DNA of 56,835 nucleotides. Source: Acephala macrosclerotiorum. Lineage: Eukaryota > Ascomycota > Leotiomycetes > Helotiales > Mollisiaceae. The notes below the pieces were generated by a model that was not told the origin of the DNA, ran no database searches, and was given only the letters and a program-made list of their open reading frames with translations. The stretch lies in assembly GCA_014904845.1 (NCBI GenBank), contig MU119518.1, forward strand, positions 1 through 56,835, in the 5' to 3' direction. The position numbers and the translations under genes were made by a program. This document shows positions 13,383 through 23,657 of this stretch, piece by piece. How positions within the stretch are numbered: the stretch's first letter is position 1; every line of letters starts with the position of its first letter.

Positions 13383-14404
13383 TTTATTTTAAAATATATT
13401 ATTATAATATTAATTTTTAATTAATAAAAATTATATATAAAAAATTAAATTTTAAAAAAAAATTTTATAATATTAAAAAAAATTTAATATTTTATAATAT
13501 TTTTTTTTTTCGTAAAATAAAAAAAAAATAATAAATTTTATTTATTTTTTTTTAAATTTTAAATTTAATATTAAAATTTAAAAAAAAATTAAATATTTAA
13601 TTTTAAATAAATATTTCAAAAATAAATTAAATAAATATTTTAAAAAAAAAATCGAAAATTAATTTTAAATTTTAAAACGTATTTTAAATTGAATTATTTT
13701 TAAAATTTAAAAAATTTATTTTAAAATTTATAATAAAATTAATTCGAACGAGTTTTTTTATTTTTAAAATATATATTTTTTTTTTATTAAAAGTATTTAA
13801 CGTATAAAAACTATAAAATCTATTAATAAAATTATTTAATATTTAATTATATTTATTATAAATATATTTTTAATAATAAATTAAATTATTTATTTAAATA
13901 TATATTAATAATATATATTATTTTTAATATTAATTTAAATATATAAATATTAAATTATATTAAAAACTTAATTTAAAAATTTTTATTATTTTTATTATTA
14001 CGTAAGAAATTATTAATTCGTTTAATAATTTATAAAAAAATTTCGAGATTTTTTTTAAATATAATTAAAATTAATTAAAAATTTAAAAAAATTTATTTAA
14101 AAATTTTATTAAAATATTTTTATTTTTAATATTAAAAATAATATTTAAAATAATATTAAATTATTATTTATAATTTAAAGTTTAATTAAAACTTTTAATA
14201 ATTTTTATATTATTATTTAAAATTTTAAAAATTAAAAATTCGTTATTTTTTTTAAAATTTTAAAAAAATTATTAAATTTAAAAACGAAAAATATTATTAT
14301 TTATTAAAAAAAAATTTATAAAAGATTTTTTTTTATTATTAATAAAGTTATTATTATTAATAATTATAATTTTATATATATTATTATCGAATTTTTAATT
14401 TTTA

Positions 14405-14640
14405 AAATAAAATAAATTAATATTAAATTAATTTTTATTTTTTTATTAAAAATTTAAAAAATTTTTATATATAAAATTATAATCTAAAAATAATAATCGT
14501 ATAATCCTCGTAAAACTTTTTATTTTATACGTAAATTTACGCGAATTTTATATAAATTATAAAAACTATATAATTTAAATAATAATTATAAATTAATTAA
14601 AAATTATATTAATAAAATATTTAAAATTATATATAATATA
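14405..14640 (+). repeat. Dispersed repeat Z, copy 2
   Basis: Direct copy of 6700-6890, separated from it by about 7.7 kb. It retains more C/G positions than copy 1. Boundaries are approximate. Confidence 0.45.
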
Positions 14641-14659
14641 AATATAATATAATAATAAT

Positions 14660-14730
<71 letters not shown>
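14660..14730. repeat. (TAA)n microsatellite
   Basis: About 23 consecutive perfect TAA/ATA units; shorter imperfect TAA runs precede it from about 14641. Confidence 0.95.
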
Positions 14731-14731
<1 letters not shown>

Positions 14732-14993
14732 TTATAATTTTTTTTTTCGTATTAAATTAATAAAATTATTATAAATCGAAATCAAAAATTAATAATATAA
14801 TAAAGTATTTATATACGTATATTTTATATTAGCGTTTTAATTATATGTTTTTTTTTTCTTCGAAATATATCCTTAAAAACAAAAAATCGAGTACTTCTCG
14901 AGTTGGTATATAAAGCTCTTATATTAAACCGAGAGAGAATTCTAACTACTCACGGAGTCCGGAATTTCTTGTCTTCCGGCTTGAGAGACAAGG

Positions 14994-15058
14994 CCAGCGT
15001 TATATAGACAGGGCCTGCCTATGTAACAATTAGGCCTTGTCTATGTAAGCGACGCTGG
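14994..15058. repeat. Imperfect inverted repeat upstream of the OrsD-like remnant
   Basis: The arm at 14994-15015 (CCAGCGTTATATAGACAGGG plus CC) pairs with 15033-15058, which reads GGCCTTGTCTATGTAAGCGA followed by CGCTGG. The arms are about 22-26 bp with a 4 bp insertion in one, and the spacer is 17 bp. A second nested pairing, CTTGTCT with AGACAAG, lies just upstream (14968-14992). This could be a transposon terminus or a transcript hairpin. Confidence 0.6.
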
Positions 15059-15530
15059 TAATGGTGATGCTGGCGCCACAATCAAGGCTGAGATCGCAGA
15101 GTGGATAATCAAGGAAGAGGGCCAATACCAAGTCAGCACTGTGGCGATCGAGATTGACCCGTGGCTGCGATACATCGGCTGGGAAGAGGTGTTGGCTGGA
15201 TTTAAGCACGACTTGGAGACCACCGCTGCGTTTACTATTACTACTACTGCCACCGAGCCGGAACTAGCGCTACTACTGCAGAGCTGAGAGCGTATTCTGC
15301 AGCGCAATCTGAACACATATACAGCAGTTAGCAACTACAAAGACATTTTTAAGTGGTCGGTATTGCCTAAGAATGAGGTGGCCAGCCAGCGGCCGTTTGA
15401 GCTGCCCGAGAAAAGGATTATTATACGGTATAACCAAACATTTTAATGCTTGCTTTGCTATGTTATACGCATTACTCTTGAGTCTTTTAACGATAAAACT
15501 GAGATTGGTATCACGTTCTCCGAGTTATAA
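15027..15530 (+). pseudogene. Fragment of an OrsD/DUF3505-type fungal protein gene, disrupted
   Basis: The frame is open from 15027 and reads to a stop at 15528-15530, with two in-frame stops at 15285-15287 (TGA) and 15444-15446 (TAA). Read through these, it shows the landmarks of the fungal OrsD/DUF3505 family. First comes DPWLRYIGWEEVLAGF, matching the family's PWL..TGW..HL.G segment. Then follow an acidic and leucine-rich helix and RPFELPEK. Next are RYNQTF and LLCYVIR, matching the RRY...W..LL.F..R segment, and finally a short FSEL end. In fungi such ORFs are often multicopy, near transposons and subtelomeric helicase genes. Both stops can arise by single C to T changes (CGA to TGA, CAA to TAA), as RIP would produce. 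The N-terminus and upstream part are missing. Family assignment is by pattern only. Confidence 0.55.
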
Positions 15531-15534
15531 TAAT

Positions 15535-16400
15535 TTTATATCAAAGAAATACGAGAGATAATAATAATAAAAGTAAATAATAATAATAAACTCGATATAA
15601 TATTTATACGATTAATTATTAGTTTTTTCGCATAAAATACTAATTAATTACTTTTATATAAATTACTAATAATATATTATTTAGTAATATATAATATTAA
15701 TTTTTAAATAAAGAAATTTTATTTATTATTTTTATTTTAATATATATAATTTGAATTATTAAATTATTTATACTTGAAATAATTATCTTAAAAAAAAGCT
15801 AATTAAAATTAAACTTATAAAACCAAAAAAAAATCGAAATAATAATAAAAGTAATAATAAATTATATTTTTAAATTACAATAAAATTATTTATATAAAAG
15901 ATTTTTTTCGTTTATATTAAGTATTTTTTTTTAATTAATATATAAATAAACTATTAATTGAATATAATTATCAAAAGTTAATATTTATTAGTTTAATAAT
16001 TATTAAATTATTTTTATAAGAGTAAAAAAATAATAATAACCAAAATGCAAATAATATATTAAGTATTAAACGTCGAACTAAAAAAACTTCTTTATAAACT
16101 ATTTTTTTATTAGAGTATTCAAGTAATATTATTATTATAACTCGTTAATAATATGGAAATTATATAATAATTCTAATATAAAAAATATAATTTTATTGAT
16201 TATTTTAATAATATATATTAAAAAGTAAATTAAGAGTTCTTATAAAAATAAATATTTTACGATAATTAGAAATTAATCAAAGGTAATAATAATAATAATA
16301 ATTAATTAAAATAAATTAATTAATAATATAAAGTATATTAAGCTTATAAAAAATAGTTTTTATTTAGACTTATAACGATAATATATTTTATAAATAGGTA
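15535..16400. other. AT-rich spacer, moderately mutated
   Basis: AT-rich with scattered TAATAA runs but more isolated C and G than the deep RIP blocks. No gene, tRNA or clear repeat recognised. From about 16385 composition shifts to normal (AATCCGAAGATTAG), and TATATAACAAG near 16503 could be the TATA region of an old LTR. Confidence 0.6.
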
Positions 16401-16594
16401 ATTAATACGTAATCCGAAGATTAGATCAATTAAAGTGCGGAATAATATTACGTTTAATCGGAATCTCTTTGTAATCAATAGGCGAGTAGTAGTAGTAACT
16501 ATATATAACAAGTCTCTTAAGTACCGAAGAAAGATTGAGTTTGTATTCCGTTGATTTCCGGACCAGCTAAGCCAGGTTATTGCATAGTATTTGG

Positions 16595-18171
16595 TCCTCT
16601 TTCAACCGATAGAATGGAGCTGATACATCCCAGGTCCAAGAGACGTCATATTTGAGGAGAAATCGGCGATTAAAAAGACTCTCATCGATGAGGACTTTGT
16701 GAAAGCACCGGTTTACGAAACCGTTCGCATACATCCAAATGTTACAAGTCTCATTACTGAAAGGGACCGAGCTGCGTACAGACAGAAGGTGAAAGCTGCG
16801 CCTCACCTCAAAATTTCTATGCTCACTCACTCAGCGACGCTTGATCTCTCCTGGCTTCTCCATCAGCTATTTGAATGGCTCAGAGCCCCTCATGAAGGGA
16901 TGTCTGGACGTTCTCGAGAGATCCTTGAAAGCCGGTGGTTATGCTGTGATTAACATGTCACAGATGCTAGGAAATTTGACTTCGGTATCTCTACTCTGTG
17001 GTTTCTGGGACAATCTGCTGATATATATCAGGATGTCATGAGTGCAACATCTTTCGGGGGTTCTTTTGGCCTGGTCGAGTCAAACGACATGATGAAGAAT
17101 ATGGTCATGGACTGTCTGAAACGAGCCGCTCTCGATGTACAACTCCATTCATCAAGCATCTTCCATTCGTTCCTCCGTCCCAAGGGGAAGGATTGAATGA
17201 TATCATTGATAACATTGTCGCCACGCGAAAATCAGAAAGTCAGAAGCCGGAAGAAAGATCTTCTCTAGATCATCATCGATGTCAATGAAGAGAATCCAGA
17301 AACTTTCACACATTTGCATGTCAGAGAAGAGATGTTGTTGTTCGTGTAGGGTTGGAAGTAAGTAGTGAGATTGGCGCTGATATTTGTAGGATTGCTAGAG
17401 TAGATACGACAAGTACGACGGCAACGTTTACACTTCTCCTGCTTGTGCACAATCAGGATAAGCTCACGAAACTGGTGGAAGAGATTGATTCCGCCTTTCC
17501 TTCGAAAACAGATTCTATCACGTTCGCAAAGACGCAAGATCTGCCTTACCTGAATGCAGTCATTAATAAGAGTATGAGGCGGATGCCAATTGTCGCTATG
17601 GGTACGTCAAACGGTCATTTCTTTGCGTAGCGTCCTATCCAAAAAAGACTCGTGCCCATTTTTTCCCCTACACCTTCCACCGAGAGATATCTTCACCTCG
17701 TAATATATTGGGATCGAGGCACTCATTAACTTGAGAGTAGGTCTTGCACGCTGGACAGAGAAACCCTCTATCATCTCTGGCTACGAGATTCCAGCAGATG
17801 TGGGTACAGTATCAAAATTTGAAGATAACAACTGATCATGTATTCAGACCATTGTATCCCCCGCTATTGGTCAATTAATGAGAGATCCTCGTGTCTAGCC
17901 AGATGCAGAGAAGTTTATTCCCGAACGATGGCTAGAAGCATACAAAGGGGTAGAGGCTGACAAAAAAGCCTTTTATCCTTTCTCTTCGGGATCTAGAAAT
18001 TGTCCGGGACAGCAGTGAGCTTAATTTCTGGCTCGATCTGGGGTTTTTTGCTAACACAAACAGATTCGCACTGAAAGAATTACGACTCATCCTTGTGACT
18101 CTCATCCGACGTTACGAATTGAGTCTTATACCCGATCAATCCCACCAGATGAGACTTCATACCGTTCCTTA
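16595..18171 (+). pseudogene. Cytochrome P450 monooxygenase pseudogene
   Basis: Pieces in shifting frames line up in the order expected of a fungal microsomal P450. FVKAPVYETVR and RDRAAYRQKV come first (16690-16795), then LEPLMKG-like sequence and MSQMLGNLTS (about 16860-16985). SFGGSFGLVES lies near 17050, the I-helix DTTSTTATFTLLL near 17405-17445, and a K-helix NKSMRRMP at 17565-17588. The haem-binding signature FSSGSRNCPG follows, with its cysteine codon at 18001-18003. Lesions: the K-helix Glu is Lys (AAG at 17568-17570), a Trp in the DPRVWPDA region is TAG (17896-17898), TGA interrupts GKD near 17197, and there are frameshifts around 16800-16850. The N-terminal membrane anchor is absent. 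Splice sites still look usable, for example GTGAGC...CTAAC...CAG at about 18014-18063. It cannot make an active enzyme. The CYP family was not determined. Confidence 0.88.
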
Positions 18172-19530
18172 ATTTACTCAAGGGTTTTACAACGCGGGAG
18201 TGAAACGAAGATAGCTCAAGTTCATATCTGGTATTGCATTGAAGGTGAACGAACCCCTTTCCCGAGCTTCTCGGATCTCTCTGATCCGAATAGGTCATTA
18301 CTTAGGAGAACTCTCATATCTCAAACAAATTCTTCCGACTTTGCCCGCGTCATCACCATGTGAAATCGTCCCTGAGACGTAATCAAGCTTCGTTATCATC
18401 CATTTCCGTTTTGCCTTTGGTATATGGAGGGAGATCACAGATATTCGAACGGCGAGGAGGAGCGAGTGTCTTCCTAATGCCACGCTCACTGAGGCGTTTT
18501 TGAAGTTTCTGTTCATATCAATTCGGCCGAGAGCGCATGGGAGAAAGGAGCATACATCTTTGACCAAGCTCAATGTTGTTGCTCTCCATCTTTCGATCAG
18601 TGCAGACTCGGCATCGACTGGATGATTGAATGGCTTCAGCGAGCTTGAGAAGACGTACGCTCCAGAAGATGAAGTCGTATCCTTCGGCGACGGTTCTACT
18701 CCTCACATGCCTGGATCCTTTCGTACACATGTATTGATCTTGGTGGATCAGACTCAGCAATTTTGGGTCATGAGACTTTTGGAATGGCCGAAGCCTCCAT
18801 GATGTTGATAAACTTTTCACTCTATACTTCTATTTGGGCATCGAGGAGTCTGCAGATCTAGCGCAATCAGGTGTTAGGTCAGTGGAGAATGGAGAATACT
18901 TTCAATGTCTGCACCAAATGTGAAAATTTCTATTAGAGCCCTTGATTTCCAGACCCATTGCTCTCTCTACCATGAAGTGACACAGTCAGTCAAGTGACTC
19001 CAAGAGGAGGGATTCGTCCTGGTACACACCCAATGAGCTGAGAAATTTCAGATGGTATATGAGAATTCGGTGCTGCACTTACTACTGCAGTATGCCAGAT
19101 CATGAGTCGTCTCTACCGATATTTTGAGATGTCAGTGAGATCTAGACTTCCTCGAGTACAAGCCTCGTTCTGCTTGGCAAGACTAGACTCCTAGGAACGA
19201 ATCTGGGAACATGAGCTCCTTAATTAGTCATACTAGACAATCTAAAGGTGAAGACTGGCTAGGTCTGAAAGTTGGGACCAAGGCCACCGTTGGCAACAAG
19301 GCCGTGACGGTCTTGCATCAATAGCGATGGAGGTGAGGGTTTCCTGCAGAATTTCGCTGAAGTGCTGGAGAATTTAGGGCTGGTGGTTCCGATCCGTTGC
19401 TCTTTGACCAGTACCTCGAGCTCGATCGAGCATATCTTGCCACGAATTCAATTGTCCTGATTCCTGACTCCTCATTCAATAATAAATTTCGAGTCGGCTC
19501 TCGGCTCAATGAAGCCTCCTCTCTTACGAT
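18172..19530. other. Unassigned stretch between P450 remnant and MAPEG gene
   Basis: Normal base composition, overlapping short frames on both strands, none recognisable. A plus-strand segment at about 18400-18620 (containing TEAFLKFLFISIRP and LTKLNVVALHLSIS) has some coding look but is broken by stops. The minus-strand frames of 72-100 codons at 18080-18820 overlap each other and look like chance. This may be another decayed gene. No tRNA or repeat seen. Confidence 0.5.
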
Positions 19531-19536
19531 ATTTGT

Positions 19537-19674
19537 TAGCCAATCGGGTTGTCAAAGCGGGGGCAAACCGAGCTCGTGGTCTGCGCCGCGGCCCTGCAGT
19601 ATAAAGTATAAAGTATAAAGGCCGTCACCTCCCTCCTTTCATTTTCATTTCGTGTAAACAACTCAAACCCAATC
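19537..19674 (+). promoter_or_regulatory. Probable promoter and leader of the MAPEG gene
   Basis: A CCAAT box sits at about 19539. Three head-to-tail copies of GTATAAA occur at 19599-19621, each a TATA-like element about 55-75 bp before the ATG. A C/T-rich tract (CACCTCCCTCCTTTCATTTT) follows, as is common around fungal transcription starts. The context AATCATGGC at 19671-19679 is acceptable for initiation. Confidence 0.55.
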
Positions 19675-20160
19675 ATGGCATCTCTCGCAACCACCCTCGG
19701 GCTCAGAGCCCCGTCTTTACATAATCTAACGATTCCAAATTACGCACCAGCCTTCGTCAGCTTCCACTTCATTTTTGCGTACTGCGTTCTTGCTCCACGC
19801 CATTTCAAGCAAATATGGGGCATCGATCACAATGTTTCACCAAGGGAGGATCTAGCCAAGTATGGTGATACTGCAGTGAAGTCAGGGAAAATCACTCAGA
19901 AACGGCTGGAGATGAAGCGTAATGAGTACGCGCACGCAAACGCCATCGAGAATTACATTTTGTTCGTTGGAGCGATCAGTTTCGCTACATTTGTCGGGGT
20001 GGAGAGAGAGTTGGTCAATCGTGCAGGACTTGTATACACGATTGCGAGAGTTGCGTATGGATTTATTTACATTTTTGTGGACCAGCCAGTCTGGAGTTTG
20101 CTTAGGAGTACTGCTTGGTGGGTGGGGAACATAATTAAGTTGTCTTTGGTTGCTGCGTAG
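19675..20160 (+). CDS. MAPEG-family membrane protein
   Basis: An intronless 161-residue protein of the MAPEG superfamily (membrane-associated proteins in eicosanoid and glutathione metabolism). Family members are small integral membrane proteins, often trimeric, with glutathione transferase or peroxidase activity. Hydrophobic segments lie at about 26-44, 90-107, 114-133 and 140-158. The family's conserved polar segment is represented by KRNEYAHANAIENY (about 79-92), which corresponds to the R..N..EN motif that binds glutathione in characterised members. The length is typical. The ATG at 19675 has a good promoter and leader and no upstream in-frame alternative. There are no stops or frameshifts, so it looks functional in contrast to its neighbours. 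The substrate is unknown; fungal MAPEG proteins of this type are mostly uncharacterised and some lie beside secondary-metabolism genes. Confidence 0.85.
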   Translation: MASLATTLGLRAPSLHNLTIPNYAPAFVSFHFIFAYCVLAPRHFKQIWGIDHNVSPREDLAKYGDTAVKSGKITQKRLEMKRNEYAHANAIENYILFVGAISFATFVGVERELVNRAGLVYTIARVAYGFIYIFVDQPVWSLLRSTAWWVGNIIKLSLVAA

Positions 20161-20493
20161 GGCTGGGAAGAAGTTGAATATAATTTGAGTGAGCGATCTT
20201 CAAGGGGAAGAACTGAGAATGAGTTTTGTATGAATATGCACCAATCTGGCAACATTGTCAGAGTATGTGAGAGTTTATTGAAATTCTCAGGGCCCACGAT
20301 GGCCTATTTCACCCCTTCAACCATCCTCACCACCAAGCTACTCGTCTCGGTCCTCTTTTCTTGATTTTCGGAGTCCTCAATTCTACCCCGCTGCATTTCT
20401 CCCGTGCAAGAAGTGCTTGCTGTTGTTTTCAATGTAGAATCCATGTATCACCACGCCGTGGCAGGCGACACATCTCCGCAGAAGTCCCATCAA
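20161..20493. other. 3' region of MAPEG gene and spacer
   Basis: Presumed 3' untranslated sequence of the MAPEG gene and, from the other side, sequence after the reading frame at 20494-20700. No further gene seen. Confidence 0.5.
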
Positions 20494-20700
20494 TTAGCCC
20501 AATGTGACACGCTTCAGCTCTTTGGGCTTGGGCGCGCTCTCCTTGGCTTGTTTCTTTTGCTCGTGGAGCTCTTTCTTAGAGAGAGCTTCGGGTTGGAGCT
20601 TTGACTCGAGTGTTTCGTCGGGTTATTGGTAGACGAAGTTTCCAAGGGCATCCTTGAGATTTTTTTAGACTTTAGGGGCTTTCATTTTGGTGAGATCCAT
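20494..20700 (-). pseudogene. Small charged-protein reading frame with two RIP-type stops
   Basis: From the ATG at 20698-20700 a 68-codon frame starts MDLTKMKAPKV and ends KPKELKRVTLG, with in-frame TAA stops at codons 12 (20665-20667) and 26 (20623-20625). Between the stops the sequence keeps a coherent, highly charged character (PDETLESKLQPEAL, KKELHEQKKQAKES), unlike random DNA. Each stop can be produced by one C to T change from CAA (Gln). I do not recognise the protein; it may be a small conserved fungal hypothetical. Alternatively an unrecognised intron or a chance frame could explain it. Confidence 0.4.
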
Positions 20701-21453
20701 GTTGGCGTTTGGTTGGTGTTGTGATGGTGGTTAGGGTTTGAAGTTGAAGTTGCTCTGATGTTTGAGTGCTGAATGACTTTTATTTGTGAATATTTGATGT
20801 GATTAAATTACAATTTCTTTTGTGGCATGATCTAGGTGCCGACTAGTCTAAGATAGAACATCATAAGGTTGGGGCCGATGAAGCACCAAGTGGGCCCACG
20901 GTCCGGTCTGTACCTATGTCACCAGCATGTAGCCGGAGCTTCAACGGGGAACGACTCGGCTCTCTTTCCAGGCCCGAAGTCCAGATTCCAGAATCTTGAC
21001 ATGGCACGACTTTGAAACTGAAGACAATGTTTCCCAGACTTCTTCCGCTGGAATAATGGAACATACCCAAGTGGGTTTTTGGTAAATGATCCGATCTACA
21101 TATTCCCATGCCCAGCATATTGGTGGTAAGCGCCATCCAGCTAGCATGGCGGTCTGTAGCTGTCAGTTTACAGAGTTTCGATATGCTACTCGCAAAGTGA
21201 GCATCCTGCTCACCTCAAATGGCAGGTGTGGTAAAGGAGAAGAAATGAGTACAAATTCAGTACGATTGTATGACCAGATCTGCAAGTATCAGAGTTGTGA
21301 ACATTAATGGGGATTTTCAAGATTGTTTGAAGTAGCTGTGGCCATCCACTTGTACTGGCACTGTTGATAGAAGTCAAGATTTAAACAGTCCTCACTCTGT
21401 CACAGGCTCTCTCCTCAACCCCATTCGTCTCGAAATGGTGCAATCAATGGATC
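20701..21453. other. Spacer, no recognised gene
   Basis: Normal composition. A minus-strand frame of 91 codons at 20861-21136 and an overlapping 68-codon frame show no recognisable motif, so I treat them as chance. The segment ends where the mutated LTR begins at 21454. Confidence 0.5.
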
Positions 21454-21604
21454 TGATTTTTTATAATTATTAAAATAAACATAGCAAAATAGTTTAAAAG
21501 CCGGAAATCTATGCATATAAACATAGTCTTTATAATAATCCTCATCGCAAGATATACTACGGTCTTAGCGTAGTAAGTCTTGTCTAGAAAATTTGTATGT
21601 ATTA

Positions 21605-21646
21605 AGGCCCCTCTCCCCATGTGGGCCACCCCCTATATGGGCCACC
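21605..21646 (+). repeat. 5' terminal inverted repeat of pogo element (intact)
   Basis: 42 bp, essentially unmutated. It contains the internal repeats ATGTGGGCCACCCC and ATATGGGCCACC, likely transposase-binding sites. Confidence 0.8.
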
Positions 21647-21740
21647 TCGCTTAGCTCACCGCTCTCACAATCTTCGCACTTTAAACTCTCATTTTTTAAT
21701 AACCTTTTAATAAATCAATTCCAAATTTCGCAGAGGCTTA

Positions 21741-23190
21741 AAACTGATTATAAAGCTTTTATACATCGAAGAAGACGTCTAAAGAGCACTTAAAGAAATG
21801 GTAGAAAGAAAGTTTATACGCAAAGCTTGTTTAAATTAGAGAGTTCTAAGGACTACTATTCAAAATAGGATCGATGGCCGCCTTTTTCGAAAAGAAGTTT
21901 AAAAATCTTATTAAAAGTTTTCTACGGTTTAAAAACAACGATTTACGAACTGGGTTTTAGTTTAAAAGTCTTTAGACTAAAGTTTTATATATTTCCAAAT
22001 TAGGACTTTTGTAAAACGCATTTTAAACGCTAAAAAAAATGCAATTTTACTTGGAAAACGTTAAATAATGTAGAAGGGCAATGGAGCACAAAGCAAAAAG
22101 GCCCAACCGTAGGTCAGTTCGTCTTAGCCAGTGGGCTAGACTCATCCGAAGTAATCCGTAATCCGTAAATCAATCAATCAATCAGTCAGAGTAGAAGTAG
22201 AAAGGGTTGTTGATTAGTCTATGGTGAGCGAAAGCTCCTTATGTACTAGAAGACACGTGACCAGCACTGCCCTCGAAACTAGCTATTTTACAAGGATTTT
22301 TGAAGAGAGAGCATATAGCCCTACCACAATAACTTGTTTTCTTCGACGGAATCCTATTTTTAAGACTAAAAAGCAATTCCGGATCGATTTTACACGTGTT
22401 AATAGTATTATATTCGATATAATTAAATTATAGTTTTAAAAATTGAAAGTTTTAACTATTAAAGTTATTAAGTCTAAAAACCGTTAAAATATAGACGAAA
22501 CTAAGATTATAAAAAGCTAAAAAAAAACGGACTAGTGATTAAAAATACTTAGAAATACTTTATTCAAAAAAAGTAATCTAGTTTTAAAATTTGAACTTTT
22601 TTTATCGAGTGTATTTCTACTATAAAAATAGTACTACGCTTATTTGTAATATTTAAAAGCAAATTAGTACAATAGTAATAGTTTTTTATTAAGTTAAAAA
22701 TTCTTAAAAACTAGTAATTTATTATAATCGAAAACGATTAAATATTTAATATTATTACTTTAAAATAAATATAAAAAGTATTCTTTTTTTAAACGGCGTT
22801 ACGTGATTTATCACAGGTCCGATTACTTGTTTTAAACGACTATAGAAATTATAAAACGATAGAGTTTATATAAAAATATTATTCGAATAATATTTAATTT
22901 TTATTTTTGATTTCGTATATTTTATATATATTTTAATTACTCGATTTATCGATATTCGCTTTTTTAAAATAAGTCTATTAAAAGCAGTTTAATTTTTTGT
23001 TTCTTTTAATTCATTTTATATTTTTTAAAAAGCGAAATTTTTTAATTTATTATTAAAAAGCTCGAATAAATAATTTAATAATAATTAATATTAAAATAAA
23101 ATAATAAATTTTTAAATTATAATTGATTCGAATGTTTAAACTATTAATAAATAGATTATTACTTGAAAATAGTAATAAATAAATAGAGTA
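21741..23190 (+). pseudogene. Fot1/pogo transposase pseudogene (HTH_psq, CENP-B-type HTH, DDE)
   Basis: Several frame segments read as a pogo-family transposase. An N-terminal psq-type helix-turn-helix comes first (EEDV, RALKEMVERKFIRKAC, TTIQNRI, 21768-21890). A CENP-B-like HTH follows (RFTNWVL, IRTFVKRIL, LGKR, 21930-22062). After the inserted solo LTR come FLRRNP, KTKKQFRID and the first catalytic region NIDET (Asp codon 22494-22496). LLVLN follows, where the second catalytic Asp is now Asn (AAC, 22835-22837). The third region LDLSIFAFLK keeps its Asp (22943-22945), and LLLENSNK closes the core (about 23159-23178). Many codons that should be Gln or Trp are TAA/TAG, all explicable as C to T or G to A. 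The gene is dead through stops, active-site loss and insertion. The true start is uncertain; the frame enters near 21741. Confidence 0.88.
22069..22328. mobile_element. Solo LTR inserted in the pogo transposase gene
   Basis: A 260 bp segment of near-normal composition starts TGTAGAAGGGC and ends GCCCTACCACA, an 11 bp imperfect inverted terminal repeat with TG...CA ends. It is flanked by ATAA on both sides (22065-22068 and 22329-22332). Excising it and one ATAA rejoins the transposase reading frame between LGKR and FLRRNP, which confirms the boundaries independently. It includes four ATCA units at about 22169-22184 and CACGTGACCAGCACT near 22253. No internal retroelement sequence accompanies it, so it is a solo LTR or a MITE-like insertion. 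A 5 bp duplication (ATAAC, with one copy mutated) cannot be excluded. Confidence 0.75.
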
Positions 23191-23657
23191 AACCCTGGAA
23201 ACTTTAGAGAAAAAACTAATATTTAATTGGAATTTAAATAAATTATTAATTACTTGAAAAACTTTTTAAAAAAATAAAAATCTAAAAAAATAAATTTATT
23301 AAATTACGAGATTTAAAAATATTAATTTTTCAATTTGCAAAGTACTATTTCGAAAAGTAGTAAAAAGTTTAAATAAGAAAATTTTTATTATTATTTAATA
23401 AAACTTTCGAATTAAATAATTAAAAATTAAAATAAAATAATTAACGTTAAAAAAACGACGCAAAGTGAGAATTAGTTTAAATTTCAAGTTTACGAACGTT
23501 AAAACTATTGAAAAAACTTAAATTAAAATTAGAAATCGCTAAATTAATATAAAAAACTTTAATTTGTTTGAAAATAGTATTTTTATAATAAATTGTATAA
23601 TAATTAAAAAATAAAAAAATTATAATAATTTAAAATAAAATAATAAAAATTAAACGA

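Larger units (their letters stand above)
13388..14930. repeat. RIP-degraded AT-rich block
   Basis: Low-complexity A/T sequence with residual CG dinucleotides and no gene. It contains repeat Z copy 2 (14405-14640) and a TAA microsatellite (14660-14730). Towards 14850-14930 the GC content rises gradually (GGTATATAAAGCTC near 14905) as the next island is approached. Confidence 0.8.

Noticed and set aside
14660..14730. CRISPR or regulatory tandem array
   Set aside because: A plain trinucleotide microsatellite in a eukaryotic sequence; no spacers.
18080..18820. Minus-strand ORFs of 72-100 codons beyond the P450 remnant as genes
   Set aside because: They overlap one another, lack motifs and show no splice-compatible continuation.
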